In this document: positions 12,496 to 20,304 of the stretch, in pieces
How the letters are laid out: each line of letters starts with the position of its first letter
How positions within the stretch are numbered: the first letter of the stretch is position 1
Position numbers and translations under genes: made by a program
From: Phycisphaera sp.
Lineage (GTDB): Bacteria > Planctomycetota > Phycisphaerae > Phycisphaerales > Zrk34
Assembly: GCA_016125285.1 (NCBI GenBank)
Contig: WGMA01000062.1
Coordinates: 1-64,000, forward strand
DNA length: 64,000 bases
Reading direction: 5' to 3'
Notes under the pieces: generated by a model
Seen by the model: only the letters and a program-made list of their open reading frames with translations
Databases searched by the model: none
What the model was told of the DNA's origin: nothing

Positions 12496-13007
12496 GCGTC
12501 ACCGACCAGCGCGGCGAAGGCCATGTCGACCGCCTGCTCGGCCGACTCAGCAACGGGGAGTTTGTCCACCTCGGTCGGCGCTTCAAGCCGCCAGGAGTGC
12601 AGCAGGATCACGGTCTTGCCGATCTTGCGAGCGAGGGCGATCTCGCTGAGCGTGCCCCAGCCACCGGAGATCGCGATTAGCGCGTCGGCGGCGCACACGT
12701 TGATCCAGTTGCGTGCGTCGGCCAGCCCCGTGCGGATCGCGATGTCGATATACGGATTCGCCTTTGAGTCGGCGCGTGACATGCCCTTGAGGATCCCGAT
12801 CGTCAAGCCGCCCGCGTCACGCGCCCCGTGCGCCGACGCCTCCATCACCCCGCCGCGCCCACCGTTGAGCAGCACGCCGCCTCGCCGCGCGATGAGTCGG
12901 CCGACGTCGTACGCCAGTCGCCGCACGGCTTCGTCGCACTCAAACGCGCCCATCACGCCGATGATCGGCCGGTCGCTCGGCGGTGTGCTGTCCGTGGGGT
13001 CGCTCAT
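12492..13007 (-). CDS. SLOG-fold (LOG/TIGR00725-like) protein
   Basis: 171 residues. A Rossmann-like nucleotide-binding fold with GVMGAFECDEAVR at the start, GGVLLNGGRGGVMEASAHG in the middle and ALIAISGGWGTLSEIALA near residue 120. This is the pattern of TIGR00725-type proteins, relatives of DprA and cytokinin-activating LOG. The canonical LOG motif PGGxGTxxE is here SGGWGTLSE. Its last codon overlaps the start of the 5-oxoprolinase gene by ATGA, so the two are probably expressed together. The true substrate is unknown. Confidence 0.8.
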
Positions 13008-13110
13008 GACGCGCCCACATTACCGGTGCTGCGAAAGTCACACAAGATGCGTTAAAGTGACGGCTGTCTCGCGGCGCCAGACGCATCACCCAAGCACCAG
13101 AGGCCTGACG

Positions 13111-13644
13111 ATGAAGCACGATCCCGAGCATTACGGTTCCGCGTTCGCCCCGCTCATCACCGACCCGGCGCCGATGCCGCTCGGGCCCGGCAAGCCGAAC
13201 GGGGCGCTGCGCGATCGACTGGCGGCGCTCGACGTTGACGCCGCGTTCGCGGGGCACGTCGTCGCCGACCGCGTCATGGCCGACGCCGCGATCTCCGGTG
13301 TGTGGCTGCTGCACAATTTCCTCGATGAGTCGCACACCATCAGCCAGGACATCCACACGCCCACCGGCAGCTACTGGCACGGCATCATGCACCGCCGCGA
13401 GCCGGACTATTCCAACGCGGGCTACTGGTTTCACAAGGTCGGCCAGCACCCCGTGTTCGGCCAACTCGGTGTGCAGACCGCGGACCTCACGGGCCGTGCG
13501 AAGTGGGAACCCTTCAGATTCATCGACGAGTGTGAGCAGGCGGCCCGAGCGGGCGGCGTGTCGGCGCAGCGTTGCATCGATGCGCAGATGATCGAGTGGT
13601 GGGTGCTGTTCGATTACTGCTATCGCAAGGCCATCGGCGCGTGA
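13111..13644 (+). CDS. Conserved hypothetical protein
   Basis: 177 residues from the ATG at 13111, which has AGAGG about 7 bases upstream; the open frame extends further up, but without a better start. The sequence is rich in His, Trp and Tyr, with a dense central segment (HNFLDESHTISQDIHTP, then SYWHGIMHRREPDYSNAGYW). No signal peptide or membrane segment. The clustered His/Asp/Glu could bind a metal, but I know no enzyme with this pattern. It converges with moaE with a 4-bp gap. Confidence 0.7.
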   Translation: MKHDPEHYGSAFAPLITDPAPMPLGPGKPNGALRDRLAALDVDAAFAGHVVADRVMADAAISGVWLLHNFLDESHTISQDIHTPTGSYWHGIMHRREPDYSNAGYWFHKVGQHPVFGQLGVQTADLTGRAKWEPFRFIDECEQAARAGGVSAQRCIDAQMIEWWVLFDYCYRKAIGA

Positions 13645-13648
13645 CCGG

Positions 13649-14044
13649 TCAGGCCTTCACCGCCGTCTTCCACAGCGGCACGTCGCGCTTGAGTCGATCG
13701 ATGAACTCGTCCATCGCGGCGAGGCCTTCCTTGCGGTGATAGGACGCGAGCCGCAACCGGAACGAACATGCGCCGACGCCGACGCGGCCGGTGCTGTGCT
13801 CGACACACAACGCGATCAGCCCGTGCTTGGCCACGATGTCATCGCCGAGCAATTGCAGTTGCCGCGAGCACATCGGCTCGTACGCCTCATAGTCCAACGC
13901 GAGGATCGGTTCGCCGTCCTCGCTCGGCCGCGCGATACCTTCGAATAGGATCAGCGCGCCGTTGCCCGGTGCGTGCGTCCACGGCGTCGGCTCGGCGGGC
14001 AGCGGGCCCTCGATGATGTGTACGTCTGCGCTCATACGTGTCAT
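13649..14044 (-). CDS. moaE: Molybdopterin synthase catalytic subunit MoaE
   Basis: 131 residues. MoaE moves sulfur from MoaD thiocarboxylate to cyclic pyranopterin monophosphate. Family features visible: GALILFEGIAR, LDYEAYEPMCSRQL, VEHSTGRVGVGACSF, and the C-terminal RLASYHRKEG ... PLWKT, which carries the active-site basic residues. The start overlaps the moaD stop by ATGA (14041-14044), so moaD and moaE are coupled. Confidence 0.92.
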   Translation of the reverse strand: MTRMSADVHIIEGPLPAEPTPWTHAPGNGALILFEGIARPSEDGEPILALDYEAYEPMCSRQLQLLGDDIVAKHGLIALCVEHSTGRVGVGACSFRLRLASYHRKEGLAAMDEFIDRLKRDVPLWKTAVKA

Positions 14045-14292
14045 CCCCCGCTGACCTGCCCGATCAGCGCCAACTCGTCGGATGCTCGCACCGGCGTGTC
14101 GGCGTCGGCGAACTCGTGATTCACCGCCAGGCGCGCGGCGTCGACGAGCGAGGCAATCGACGTGTGTTGATCACGCAACGCCCGGAGCACGTCCGCGGCG
14201 ATGGTCGCATCGCCGTCGATCTGGACGCTCAATTCGGAGGTCGCCGCCGCACGTGCAGCCGGGCCGAACAGCTTGACGGTCAGTTCGATCAT
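14041..14292 (-). CDS. moaD: Molybdopterin synthase sulfur-carrier subunit MoaD
   Basis: 83 residues of ubiquitin-like fold: MIELTVKLFGPAARAA forms the first strands, VNHEFADADTPVRASDELAL the last, and the chain ends in Gly-Gly (IGQVSGG), the site that becomes a thiocarboxylate. First gene of the moaD-moaE pair, divergent from moeA across 70 bp. Confidence 0.9.
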   Translation of the reverse strand: MIELTVKLFGPAARAAATSELSVQIDGDATIAADVLRALRDQHTSIASLVDAARLAVNHEFADADTPVRASDELALIGQVSGG

Positions 14293-14348
14293 GCGGGGAT
14301 TCTACGCGACGCGGCGGCGTGGGTTAACTCACGCCCGGGCGCATCCGC

Positions 14349-14354
14349 TATATT
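14349..14354 (+). promoter_or_regulatory. -10 box abutting the moeA start
   Basis: TATATT ends 8 bases before the moeA ATG (14363). Transcription starting about 7 bases after a -10 box would begin at or next to the ATG, leaving no room for a ribosome-binding site. A weak -35 (TTAACT, 14324-14329) lies 19 bp upstream. Confidence 0.4.
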
Positions 14355-14362
14355 GACGGCGG

Positions 14363-15583
14363 ATGAGCACACCGCAGACACAGCCCGACCGCTCCGCGTT
14401 CGCCTTCGAATCGCCCGCCGCGGCGCTCGATGCGTTGCTGCAGCGCATCGAACCGGTGGCAGCTGAGACGGTGCCGTGGCAGGATGCGCGAGGGCGTGTC
14501 CTCGCCGAGCCGATCGTCGCGGACCGCCCGTCGCCCGCCGCCGATGTCAGCAGCATGGACGGCTACGCCGTGCGCGTCTCGGAGGCGAAGCCCGGACAAC
14601 TCGACTTCGATCACACCAGCCTGCCCGGTCGACCCGCGCCGCCGCTGCCCGTCGGCAAGGCGATGCGGATCATGACCGGCGCGGTCGTGCCCGACGGCGC
14701 CGACTGCGTGATTCGTCGCGAGGACGTCGGCGAACACGACGATCACATCACGATCACCGCCGATACGCGTTTGGCGACGGGACAGAACATCCGTCGGCGC
14801 GGCGAGAACATCGCGGCGGGTGATGCGGTCGTGCCCGCGGGCGTGCGCGTCACCGCCGCGGTCACCGCCGCGCTCGCGACCTTTGGCGTAACCGAACTGC
14901 GCGTCCGCCGCGCCTTGCGCGTGGCCATGATGATCACGGGCGACGAGGTGCTCGACATCACCGACGCCTGCGAGCCGTGGCAGATCCGCGATTCGAACGG
15001 CCCGACGCTCGACCACCTGCTCGCGTCGCACCTGCCGATCAGCTGGACAACGCTCGACCGAGCCGTCGACGAGTACGACAAGCTGCGTGACCAGGTCCGC
15101 GAGCGCCTCGCCGCGTGCGACGCGTTGCTGGTCACCGGTGGTGTGTCGATGGGCACGCACGATTTCGTGCCGGACGTGCTGCGTGAATTGGGATGTGAGG
15201 TGGTGTTCCACAAGCTACCGATCCGCCCCGGCAAGCCCGTGCTCGGCGCCGTCGGGCCGCGTGGACAACTCGTGATGGGGCTGCCCGGTAATCCGATGTC
15301 GGTGCTGTGCACGGCCCGGCGACTGGCGCTGCCCGCCCTGTGGCAGCGCGCCGGGCTCGCCGCGCCGACGCCGCGACCGGCGACCGTCACGCTCGACAAC
15401 GCCGATGACAAATCGCTGAACCTGTGGTGGCACCGCATTGTCCGTACTACCGGTCCCGGCCGTGCCGAACTCGTGGCGACGAAGGGCTCGGGCGACGTGG
15501 CGTCGATGTCGCGCAGCGATGGAATTGTTGAGGTCCCGCCGGATGAATCCGGCGCAGGCCCCTGGCCGTACTACGCGTGGTGA
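14363..15583 (+). CDS. moeA: Molybdopterin molybdotransferase MoeA
   Basis: 406 residues. MoeA inserts molybdate into adenylylated molybdopterin. Visible signatures in order: SSMDGYAVRV (about 58-67), IMTGAVVPDGADCVIRRED (about 103-121), MITGDEVLD followed by QIRDSNGPTL, VTGGVSMGTHDFVPDVL, and LPIRPGKPVLGAVG with GLPGNPMSVL near residue 310. Start of a moeA-moaC-mogA run; moaC begins 5 bases after the stop if its ATG is used. Confidence 0.94.
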   Translation: MSTPQTQPDRSAFAFESPAAALDALLQRIEPVAAETVPWQDARGRVLAEPIVADRPSPAADVSSMDGYAVRVSEAKPGQLDFDHTSLPGRPAPPLPVGKAMRIMTGAVVPDGADCVIRREDVGEHDDHITITADTRLATGQNIRRRGENIAAGDAVVPAGVRVTAAVTAALATFGVTELRVRRALRVAMMITGDEVLDITDACEPWQIRDSNGPTLDHLLASHLPISWTTLDRAVDEYDKLRDQVRERLAACDALLVTGGVSMGTHDFVPDVLRELGCEVVFHKLPIRPGKPVLGAVGPRGQLVMGLPGNPMSVLCTARRLALPALWQRAGLAAPTPRPATVTLDNADDKSLNLWWHRIVRTTGPGRAELVATKGSGDVASMSRSDGIVEVPPDESGAGPWPYYAW

Positions 15584-15588
15584 TTGCG

Positions 15589-16092
15589 ATGAACGAATCC
15601 AACGACGACAAGCTGACGCACATGGACGACGCGGGTCGCGCGCGCATGGTCGACGTCGTCGACAAGCAGCCGACCGCCCGCCGCGCCGTCGCCGAGGGGC
15701 GCGTCCGTATCAACGATGCACTCGCAGCGGCGATCGCGTCGAACACTGTCGCCAAGGGCAACCTGCTCGACGTCGCCCGACTCGCCGGGATCGCCGCCGC
15801 GAAGCGTACGGACGAGCTGATCCCGCTGTGTCACACGCTGCCGCTCGAACACGTCGACGTCGAGGCGAAGGTACGCGACGGCTGCGTCTACCTCCGCGCC
15901 GAGGCGCGCACGACGTCGAAGACCGGTGTCGAGATGGAGGCGCTGACAGCCGTGAGCGTCGCCGCGCTGACCGTCATTGACATGGGCAAGGCGATCGATC
16001 CCGGCATGGTCATCGAGCACGTTCGCGTCGTTGAGAAGTCCGGCGGACGTCGCGGCGATGTGCGCCCGCACGCCAGTGAGTTCCCGGAGTGA
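15589..16092 (+). CDS. moaC: Cyclic pyranopterin monophosphate synthase MoaC
   Basis: 167 residues from the ATG at 15589; a GTG at 15577 overlapping the moeA stop is an alternative. MoaC converts the MoaA product to cyclic pyranopterin monophosphate. Typical segments: LTHMDDAGRARMVDVVDKQ at the N-terminus, LDVARLAGIAAAKRTDELIP, CHTLPLEHVDV, and ARTTSKTGVEMEALTAVSVA. No moaA is seen in the window. Confidence 0.93.
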   Translation: MNESNDDKLTHMDDAGRARMVDVVDKQPTARRAVAEGRVRINDALAAAIASNTVAKGNLLDVARLAGIAAAKRTDELIPLCHTLPLEHVDVEAKVRDGCVYLRAEARTTSKTGVEMEALTAVSVAALTVIDMGKAIDPGMVIEHVRVVEKSGGRRGDVRPHASEFPE

Positions 16093-16098
16093 ACGGAA

Positions 16099-16234
16099 CC
16101 CCCTCTCACTCAAGTGGGCGAGAGGTTGGGTGAGGGGGATGGATCTGGAACGATGCGCATGCTGATGCAAACAGGCCACGTCTTCGAGCGATTGACCCTC
16201 ACCCCGGCCCTCTCCCTGAGAGGGAGAGGGAGCG
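16099..16234. repeat. Facing pair of GGGTGAGGGG-type palindromic repeats
   Basis: Copy 1 (16099-16139) is a hairpin with CCTCTC / GAGAGG arms followed by TTGGGTGAGGGGG. Copy 2 (16195-16234) is ACCCTCACCCC followed by the hairpin TCTCCCT-GAG-AGGGAGA. The tails TGGGTGAGGGG and CCCTCACCCC face each other and can pair across the about 55 bases between them. From memory, this type of palindrome is a common intergenic repeat in many bacteria. The second copy provides the AGGGAG ribosome site of mogA. Confidence 0.7.
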
Positions 16235-16238
16235 TGTG

Positions 16239-16742
16239 ATGAACCGACCGCCCACCGTCGCCGTGCTCACCGTGTCCGACCGCTGCTTCAACGGCGAGGC
16301 GACCGATACGTCCGGCCCGGCGCTCTGCGATATCGTCCGCGTCGAACTCAACGCCGACGTCATCAAGACGCACTGCGTGCCCGACGAGCAGGAGCACATC
16401 GCCGACGAGCTGCTGCACTGGGCCACCGTCGAGCCGCGCCCCGACCTGATCCTCACCACCGGCGGCACCGGCCTCGCCCCGCGCGACGTCACCCCCGAAG
16501 CGACCAAGCAGGTCATCCAGCGTGATCACCCCGGCCTGATCCAACTCATGCAGTTGCGCTGCTACGAGAAGACCCCGCGCACTTTCCTCAGCCGCGGCGT
16601 CGCGGGCGCGATCGATCGCACGCTCATCATCAACCTCCCCGGCTCCAAACGCGGCGCCGTCGAGTCGCTCGAAGCGATCCTCGATATCCTGCCGCACGCG
16701 ATCGACATCCTGCGGGGTGACCCGGGGGATCACGCGAGGTGA
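16239..16742 (+). CDS. mogA: Molybdopterin adenylyltransferase, MogA/MoaB type
   Basis: 167 residues. It adenylylates molybdopterin before metal insertion by MoeA. Typical elements: VLTVSDRCFNGEATDTSGP at the start, LILTTGGTGLAPRDVTPEAT (nucleotide and pterin site) and RTLIINLPGSKRGAVESL. MogA and MoaB are close relatives and I cannot separate them by eye. The ATG at 16239 follows an AGGGAG ribosome site that belongs to a palindromic repeat. Confidence 0.88.
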   Translation: MNRPPTVAVLTVSDRCFNGEATDTSGPALCDIVRVELNADVIKTHCVPDEQEHIADELLHWATVEPRPDLILTTGGTGLAPRDVTPEATKQVIQRDHPGLIQLMQLRCYEKTPRTFLSRGVAGAIDRTLIINLPGSKRGAVESLEAILDILPHAIDILRGDPGDHAR

Positions 16743-16745
16743 AAC

Positions 16746-17105
16746 ATGGCTGACGATGTCAGACTATATCTCGTGGTGATCCGCTCGCCCGATATCGACC
16801 GCGCGGTGAAGTTCTATGAAGCCATCGGTCTGACGTTCACCAAGCACGCCCACGGCTCAGGTCCCGAACACTACGCGTGCGACATGTCGAACGGCGTTGT
16901 CTTTGAGATATATCCACTCCGCGACGGCGACACGCCTACTGTTTCAACGCGTATCGGATTCGCGGTCGCCGACGTCGATTCGGCAGTAGCGAGCGTGACA
17001 GGTGCAGGCGGAATAATTGTGAGTGCTCCGGCCGACTCGCCATGGGGCCGTCGCGCCGTCGTCGCTGACGCGGACGGACATCGCGTTGAACTCATCAACG
17101 GGTGA
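16746..17105 (+). CDS. VOC-superfamily (glyoxalase-like) protein
   Basis: 119 residues, two beta-alpha-beta-beta-beta modules of the vicinal-oxygen-chelate fold: LYLVVIRSPDIDRAVKFYEA at the start, then VVFEIYPLRD, then IGFAVADVDSAVASV and AVVADADGHRVELING at the end. Possible metal ligands are few (His after TKHA, Glu in FEIYP, Glu in VELI), so catalysis is not certain. It starts 3 bp after mogA, so it is probably cotranscribed with the cofactor genes, but no link in function is evident. Confidence 0.85.
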   Translation: MADDVRLYLVVIRSPDIDRAVKFYEAIGLTFTKHAHGSGPEHYACDMSNGVVFEIYPLRDGDTPTVSTRIGFAVADVDSAVASVTGAGGIIVSAPADSPWGRRAVVADADGHRVELING

Positions 17106-17108
17106 GGC

Positions 17109-18548
17109 CTACTTCTTCGGCGTCCGCAACACCATCAACCTGACCTCGGTCATGTCCTCGATCGCCCAGCGGATGCCTTCGCGGCCGATGCCGGAATCCT
17201 TCACGCCGCCGTAGGGCATGTGGTCGACGCGCCAGGACGGGACCTCGTTGATCATCACGCCGCCGACGTCGAGTTCGTCCCACGCCTTGTGGGCCTTGTA
17301 GATGTCTCGCGTGAACACGCCCGCCTGGAGGCCGAAGTCGGAGTTGTTGACGCGTTCGAGCGCCTGGTCGAAGTCGGTGTAGCGGTCGAGGATGGCGACC
17401 GGGCCGAACGCTTCCATGCAGTTGAGCTCGGCGTCGGCGGGCACGTTCTCCATCAGCGTTGCTTCGATCGTGTTGCCGCTGCGCGTGCCGCCGCACAGGA
17501 CGTCGGCGCCGCGGTCCTTCGCGTTCTTGATCCAGCCTTCGAGGCGGTCGCACTCGCGCGCGGAGATCATCGGGCCGATGAACGTTGACTCGTCCTTCGG
17601 GTCGCCGCTCTTGAGTTCCTTCGCCTTCGCGACGAGCTTCATCTTCAGCGCCTCGTAGACGGCTTCGTGCACGAGGATTCGCTGGACGGACACGCAGGAC
17701 TGGCCGGACTGGTAGAACGCGCCGAAGATGATGCGGCCCACGGCGTCGTCGAGGTCGGCGTCGGCGTCGACGATGCAGCCCGCGTTGCCGCCCAGTTCCA
17801 GCACGCACTTCTTCTTGCGGCTCTTTTCCTTGAGCATCCAGCCGACCTTCACCGAGCCGGTGAACGACAGCAACTTGAGCCGGTCGTCATCGACGAGCGG
17901 CCCGGCGTCCTCGTTCGCGCAGGTCACGACGCTGAACGCGCCCTCCGGCAGGTCGGTCTCCGCGAGGATCTCGCCGATGATGATCGCGCCGATGGGCGTG
18001 TTCGCCGCGGGCTTGAGCACGAACGGGCAGCCGCACGCCAGCGCGGGCGCGACCTTGTGCGCCACGAGGTTCAGCGGGAAGTTGAACGGCGTGATGAACG
18101 AGCACGCGCCGATCGGGATCCGCTTCCACATGCCCGTATATCCCTCCGCTCGGGCGCTGATGTCCATCGGCATCACCTCGCCGTAGATGCGCACGGACTC
18201 CTCGGCGGCGATGCGGAACGTGTCGATCAGCCGCGTGACCTCGCCCTTCGCGTCCTTGATCGGCTTGCCCGCCTCGACACACAGCGAGTACGCCAGTTCG
18301 TCGAAGCGATCCTTGAAGCGTGTGACGCAGTGGTTGAGCACTTCCTGCCGCTTGTACGCGGGCAGCTTCCTCATCGGCTCCGCGGCCTTGTCGGCGGCGT
18401 CGATCGCGCGGATCAGGTCGTCCTTACCGCACATCGCGACGCGCGTCGCGACCTCGCCGGTGTACTTGTCGGTCACCTCGAGGTCGGCGTTCGGCGCGTA
18501 CGCCTTGTTGGCGATGTAGTTAGGGTAGGTGTCTTGCAGTTGGGGCAT
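17109..18548 (-). CDS. NAD(P)-dependent aldehyde dehydrogenase
   Basis: 479 residues. Aldehyde dehydrogenase superfamily: SFITPFNFPLNLVAHKVAPA is the cofactor-binding segment, SFTGSVKVG the Rossmann turn, VLELGGNAG carries the general-base Glu near residue 250 and YQSGQSCVSVQRI the catalytic Cys near residue 284. The pattern is closest to lactaldehyde / succinate-semialdehyde / phosphonoacetaldehyde dehydrogenases; the substrate is not certain. It lies 44 bp after the acetolactate-synthase-like gene on the same strand, with a short palindrome between them. Confidence 0.85.
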   Translation of the reverse strand: MPQLQDTYPNYIANKAYAPNADLEVTDKYTGEVATRVAMCGKDDLIRAIDAADKAAEPMRKLPAYKRQEVLNHCVTRFKDRFDELAYSLCVEAGKPIKDAKGEVTRLIDTFRIAAEESVRIYGEVMPMDISARAEGYTGMWKRIPIGACSFITPFNFPLNLVAHKVAPALACGCPFVLKPAANTPIGAIIIGEILAETDLPEGAFSVVTCANEDAGPLVDDDRLKLLSFTGSVKVGWMLKEKSRKKKCVLELGGNAGCIVDADADLDDAVGRIIFGAFYQSGQSCVSVQRILVHEAVYEALKMKLVAKAKELKSGDPKDESTFIGPMISARECDRLEGWIKNAKDRGADVLCGGTRSGNTIEATLMENVPADAELNCMEAFGPVAILDRYTDFDQALERVNNSDFGLQAGVFTRDIYKAHKAWDELDVGGVMINEVPSWRVDHMPYGGVKDSGIGREGIRWAIEDMTEVRLMVLRTPKK

Positions 18549-18568
18549 CGGATAACGCTCCTTGCGAT

Positions 18569-18587
18569 GCTAAGCCGCAAGCGGCTT
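18569..18587. repeat. Short palindromic repeat, copy 1
   Basis: GCTAAGCCGCAAGCGGCTT, an 8+2+8 type palindrome core. The same 19 bases recur at 24821-24839. Here it sits between the acetolactate-synthase-like gene and the aldehyde dehydrogenase gene. Confidence 0.7.
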
Positions 18588-18592
18588 CGGGA

Positions 18593-20248
18593 TCAGATCG
18601 AGCAGGTGACTTCGCCGAGGCGCTGGGTCAGCAGGTTGTTCTCGCGGTAGTCGATCGGGATCGACACGAGCGACGGGCCTTCCTCGTTGAGCGCGGTGTC
18701 GAGCGTCGCCTTGAGGTCCGCGGCGTTGTTGACGCGGTGGCCGTTCCAACCGAACGCGTGGGCGAGTTCGGTGAAGTCGGGGTTGCCGAACGCCAGATCG
18801 GTGTGCTTGCCGAAACTGTTGGTCTGCTTCCACGCGATCAGGCCGTACGCGTTGTCCTGCCAGACCATCACGGTGATGTTGGCGTTGAGGCGTTTGGCGG
18901 TTTCCATCTCCTGGACGTTCATCATGAAGCCCGCGTCGCCGCAGATCGCCATGACCTTGCGGTCGGGGTGCACGAGGTGGGCCGCGATGGCGCCCGGCAG
19001 CGCGAAGCCCATCGAGCAGAACCCGTTGGGGATCAGGCACGTGTTGGGTTCGTGGCAGTGGTAGTAGCGGGCGATCCACATCTTGTGCGCCCCGACGTCG
19101 GACAGCAGGATGTCGTCCGGGCCCATCGCCTGGCGCGCGTCCCAGATCGCCTTCTGCGGGCGGATCGTGCCTTCGGTCGTGTCGTCCTTGTGCTCGGCAA
19201 AATCCTCGGCCATCTTTTCGCGGACCTTCTGCTGGAACGAGAAGTCGTAGTCGGGCATCTTGTCGAGCTTGTTGAAACGCTCGTTGAGCATCCACAGCGC
19301 GTGGGCGATGTCGCCGACGACCTCGCAGGAGTGCGGGTAATACTCGTCGACCTCTGCGGGCAGGAAGTCGATGTGGACGATCTTGTTGTCCTGCTTCGGG
19401 TTCCACAGCCGCGGGTGATATTCGACCATGTCGTACCCGATGGTGATCACGACGTCGGCGTGTTCGACGGCGACGGCGGGCAGGTCCTTCGAGCCGAGGC
19501 CGATGGTGTAGAGGCAGTGCTCGTCGTCCATATCGACGCAGCCCTTGGCCATGAAGGTGCTGAGCACGCCGATGCCCGTTTTCGCGCAGAGCTTACGTAG
19601 CTGCGCCGAGGCCCGACGACGGATGCAGCCGTTGCCCGCGATGATGATCGGCTGTTTGGCGTTGCGGATGATCTCGAACGCGCGGTCGACGATCTTGTCG
19701 TCGGGCACCGGGCGACGGAATCGTTCCCACTTCAGCGGCGACGTCTTGGCCTCCTGTTCGGCGATGTCTTCAGGCAGCTCGATGTGCGTCGCGCCGGGCT
19801 TCTCGGTCTTGGCGACGCGGAACGCCTTGCGGATGACCTCCGGCGTGTTGTCCGGGTGAAGGATGGCGTGGTTCCACTTCGTGACGGGCTTGAACATCGC
19901 CACGACGTCCATCGCCTGGTGCGACTCTTTGTGCAGGCGTTCGGTGTCGGCCTGACCGGTGAGTGCGACGAGCGGCGCGCGGTCCATGTTGGCGTCGGCG
20001 ACGCCGGTGATCAGGTTGGTCGCGCCGGGGCCGAGCGTGCCGAGGCAGATGCCGGGCTGGCCGGTGAGTCGGCCGTGCACCTCCGCCATGAACGCCGCGC
20101 CCTGCTCGTGACGGGTCAAGATGAACTTGATCGTTTCCGACGTCTCGAGCGACATCATAAAGTCGGCGTTCTCCTCGCCGGGCACGCCGAAGATGAACTT
20201 CACGCCCTCGTTCTCGAGACACCGAACGAACAGATCGGACGCTTTCAT
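18593..20248 (-). CDS. Thiamine-diphosphate enzyme, acetolactate synthase type
   Basis: 551 residues from the ATG at 20248, chosen because GGAAGGGG lies upstream and the chain then begins MKASDLFVRCLENEGV, as in the family; the frame itself extends further. FIFGVPGEEN and RHEQGAAFMAEVHGRL (catalytic Glu near 47) are the N-terminal ThDP-enzyme motifs, ICLGTLGPGATNL follows, and ICGDAGFMMNVQEMETA is the C-terminal ThDP-Mg motif. It resembles single-subunit (catabolic-type) acetolactate synthases; no small regulatory subunit is adjacent. Related ThDP enzymes cannot be ruled out. Confidence 0.82.
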   Translation of the reverse strand: MKASDLFVRCLENEGVKFIFGVPGEENADFMMSLETSETIKFILTRHEQGAAFMAEVHGRLTGQPGICLGTLGPGATNLITGVADANMDRAPLVALTGQADTERLHKESHQAMDVVAMFKPVTKWNHAILHPDNTPEVIRKAFRVAKTEKPGATHIELPEDIAEQEAKTSPLKWERFRRPVPDDKIVDRAFEIIRNAKQPIIIAGNGCIRRRASAQLRKLCAKTGIGVLSTFMAKGCVDMDDEHCLYTIGLGSKDLPAVAVEHADVVITIGYDMVEYHPRLWNPKQDNKIVHIDFLPAEVDEYYPHSCEVVGDIAHALWMLNERFNKLDKMPDYDFSFQQKVREKMAEDFAEHKDDTTEGTIRPQKAIWDARQAMGPDDILLSDVGAHKMWIARYYHCHEPNTCLIPNGFCSMGFALPGAIAAHLVHPDRKVMAICGDAGFMMNVQEMETAKRLNANITVMVWQDNAYGLIAWKQTNSFGKHTDLAFGNPDFTELAHAFGWNGHRVNNAADLKATLDTALNEEGPSLVSIPIDYRENNLLTQRLGEVTCSI

Positions 20249-20304
20249 GTGATACCCCTTCCCGAGTATGACTTTCTTGTATGCGTGACTGGCCGACGCC
20301 GGTG

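Noticed and set aside
12523-13110. Upstream extension of the hypothetical gene at 13111
   Set aside because: The frame is open for 196 more codons but runs antisense to the SLOG gene; the ATG at 13111 has the ribosome site.
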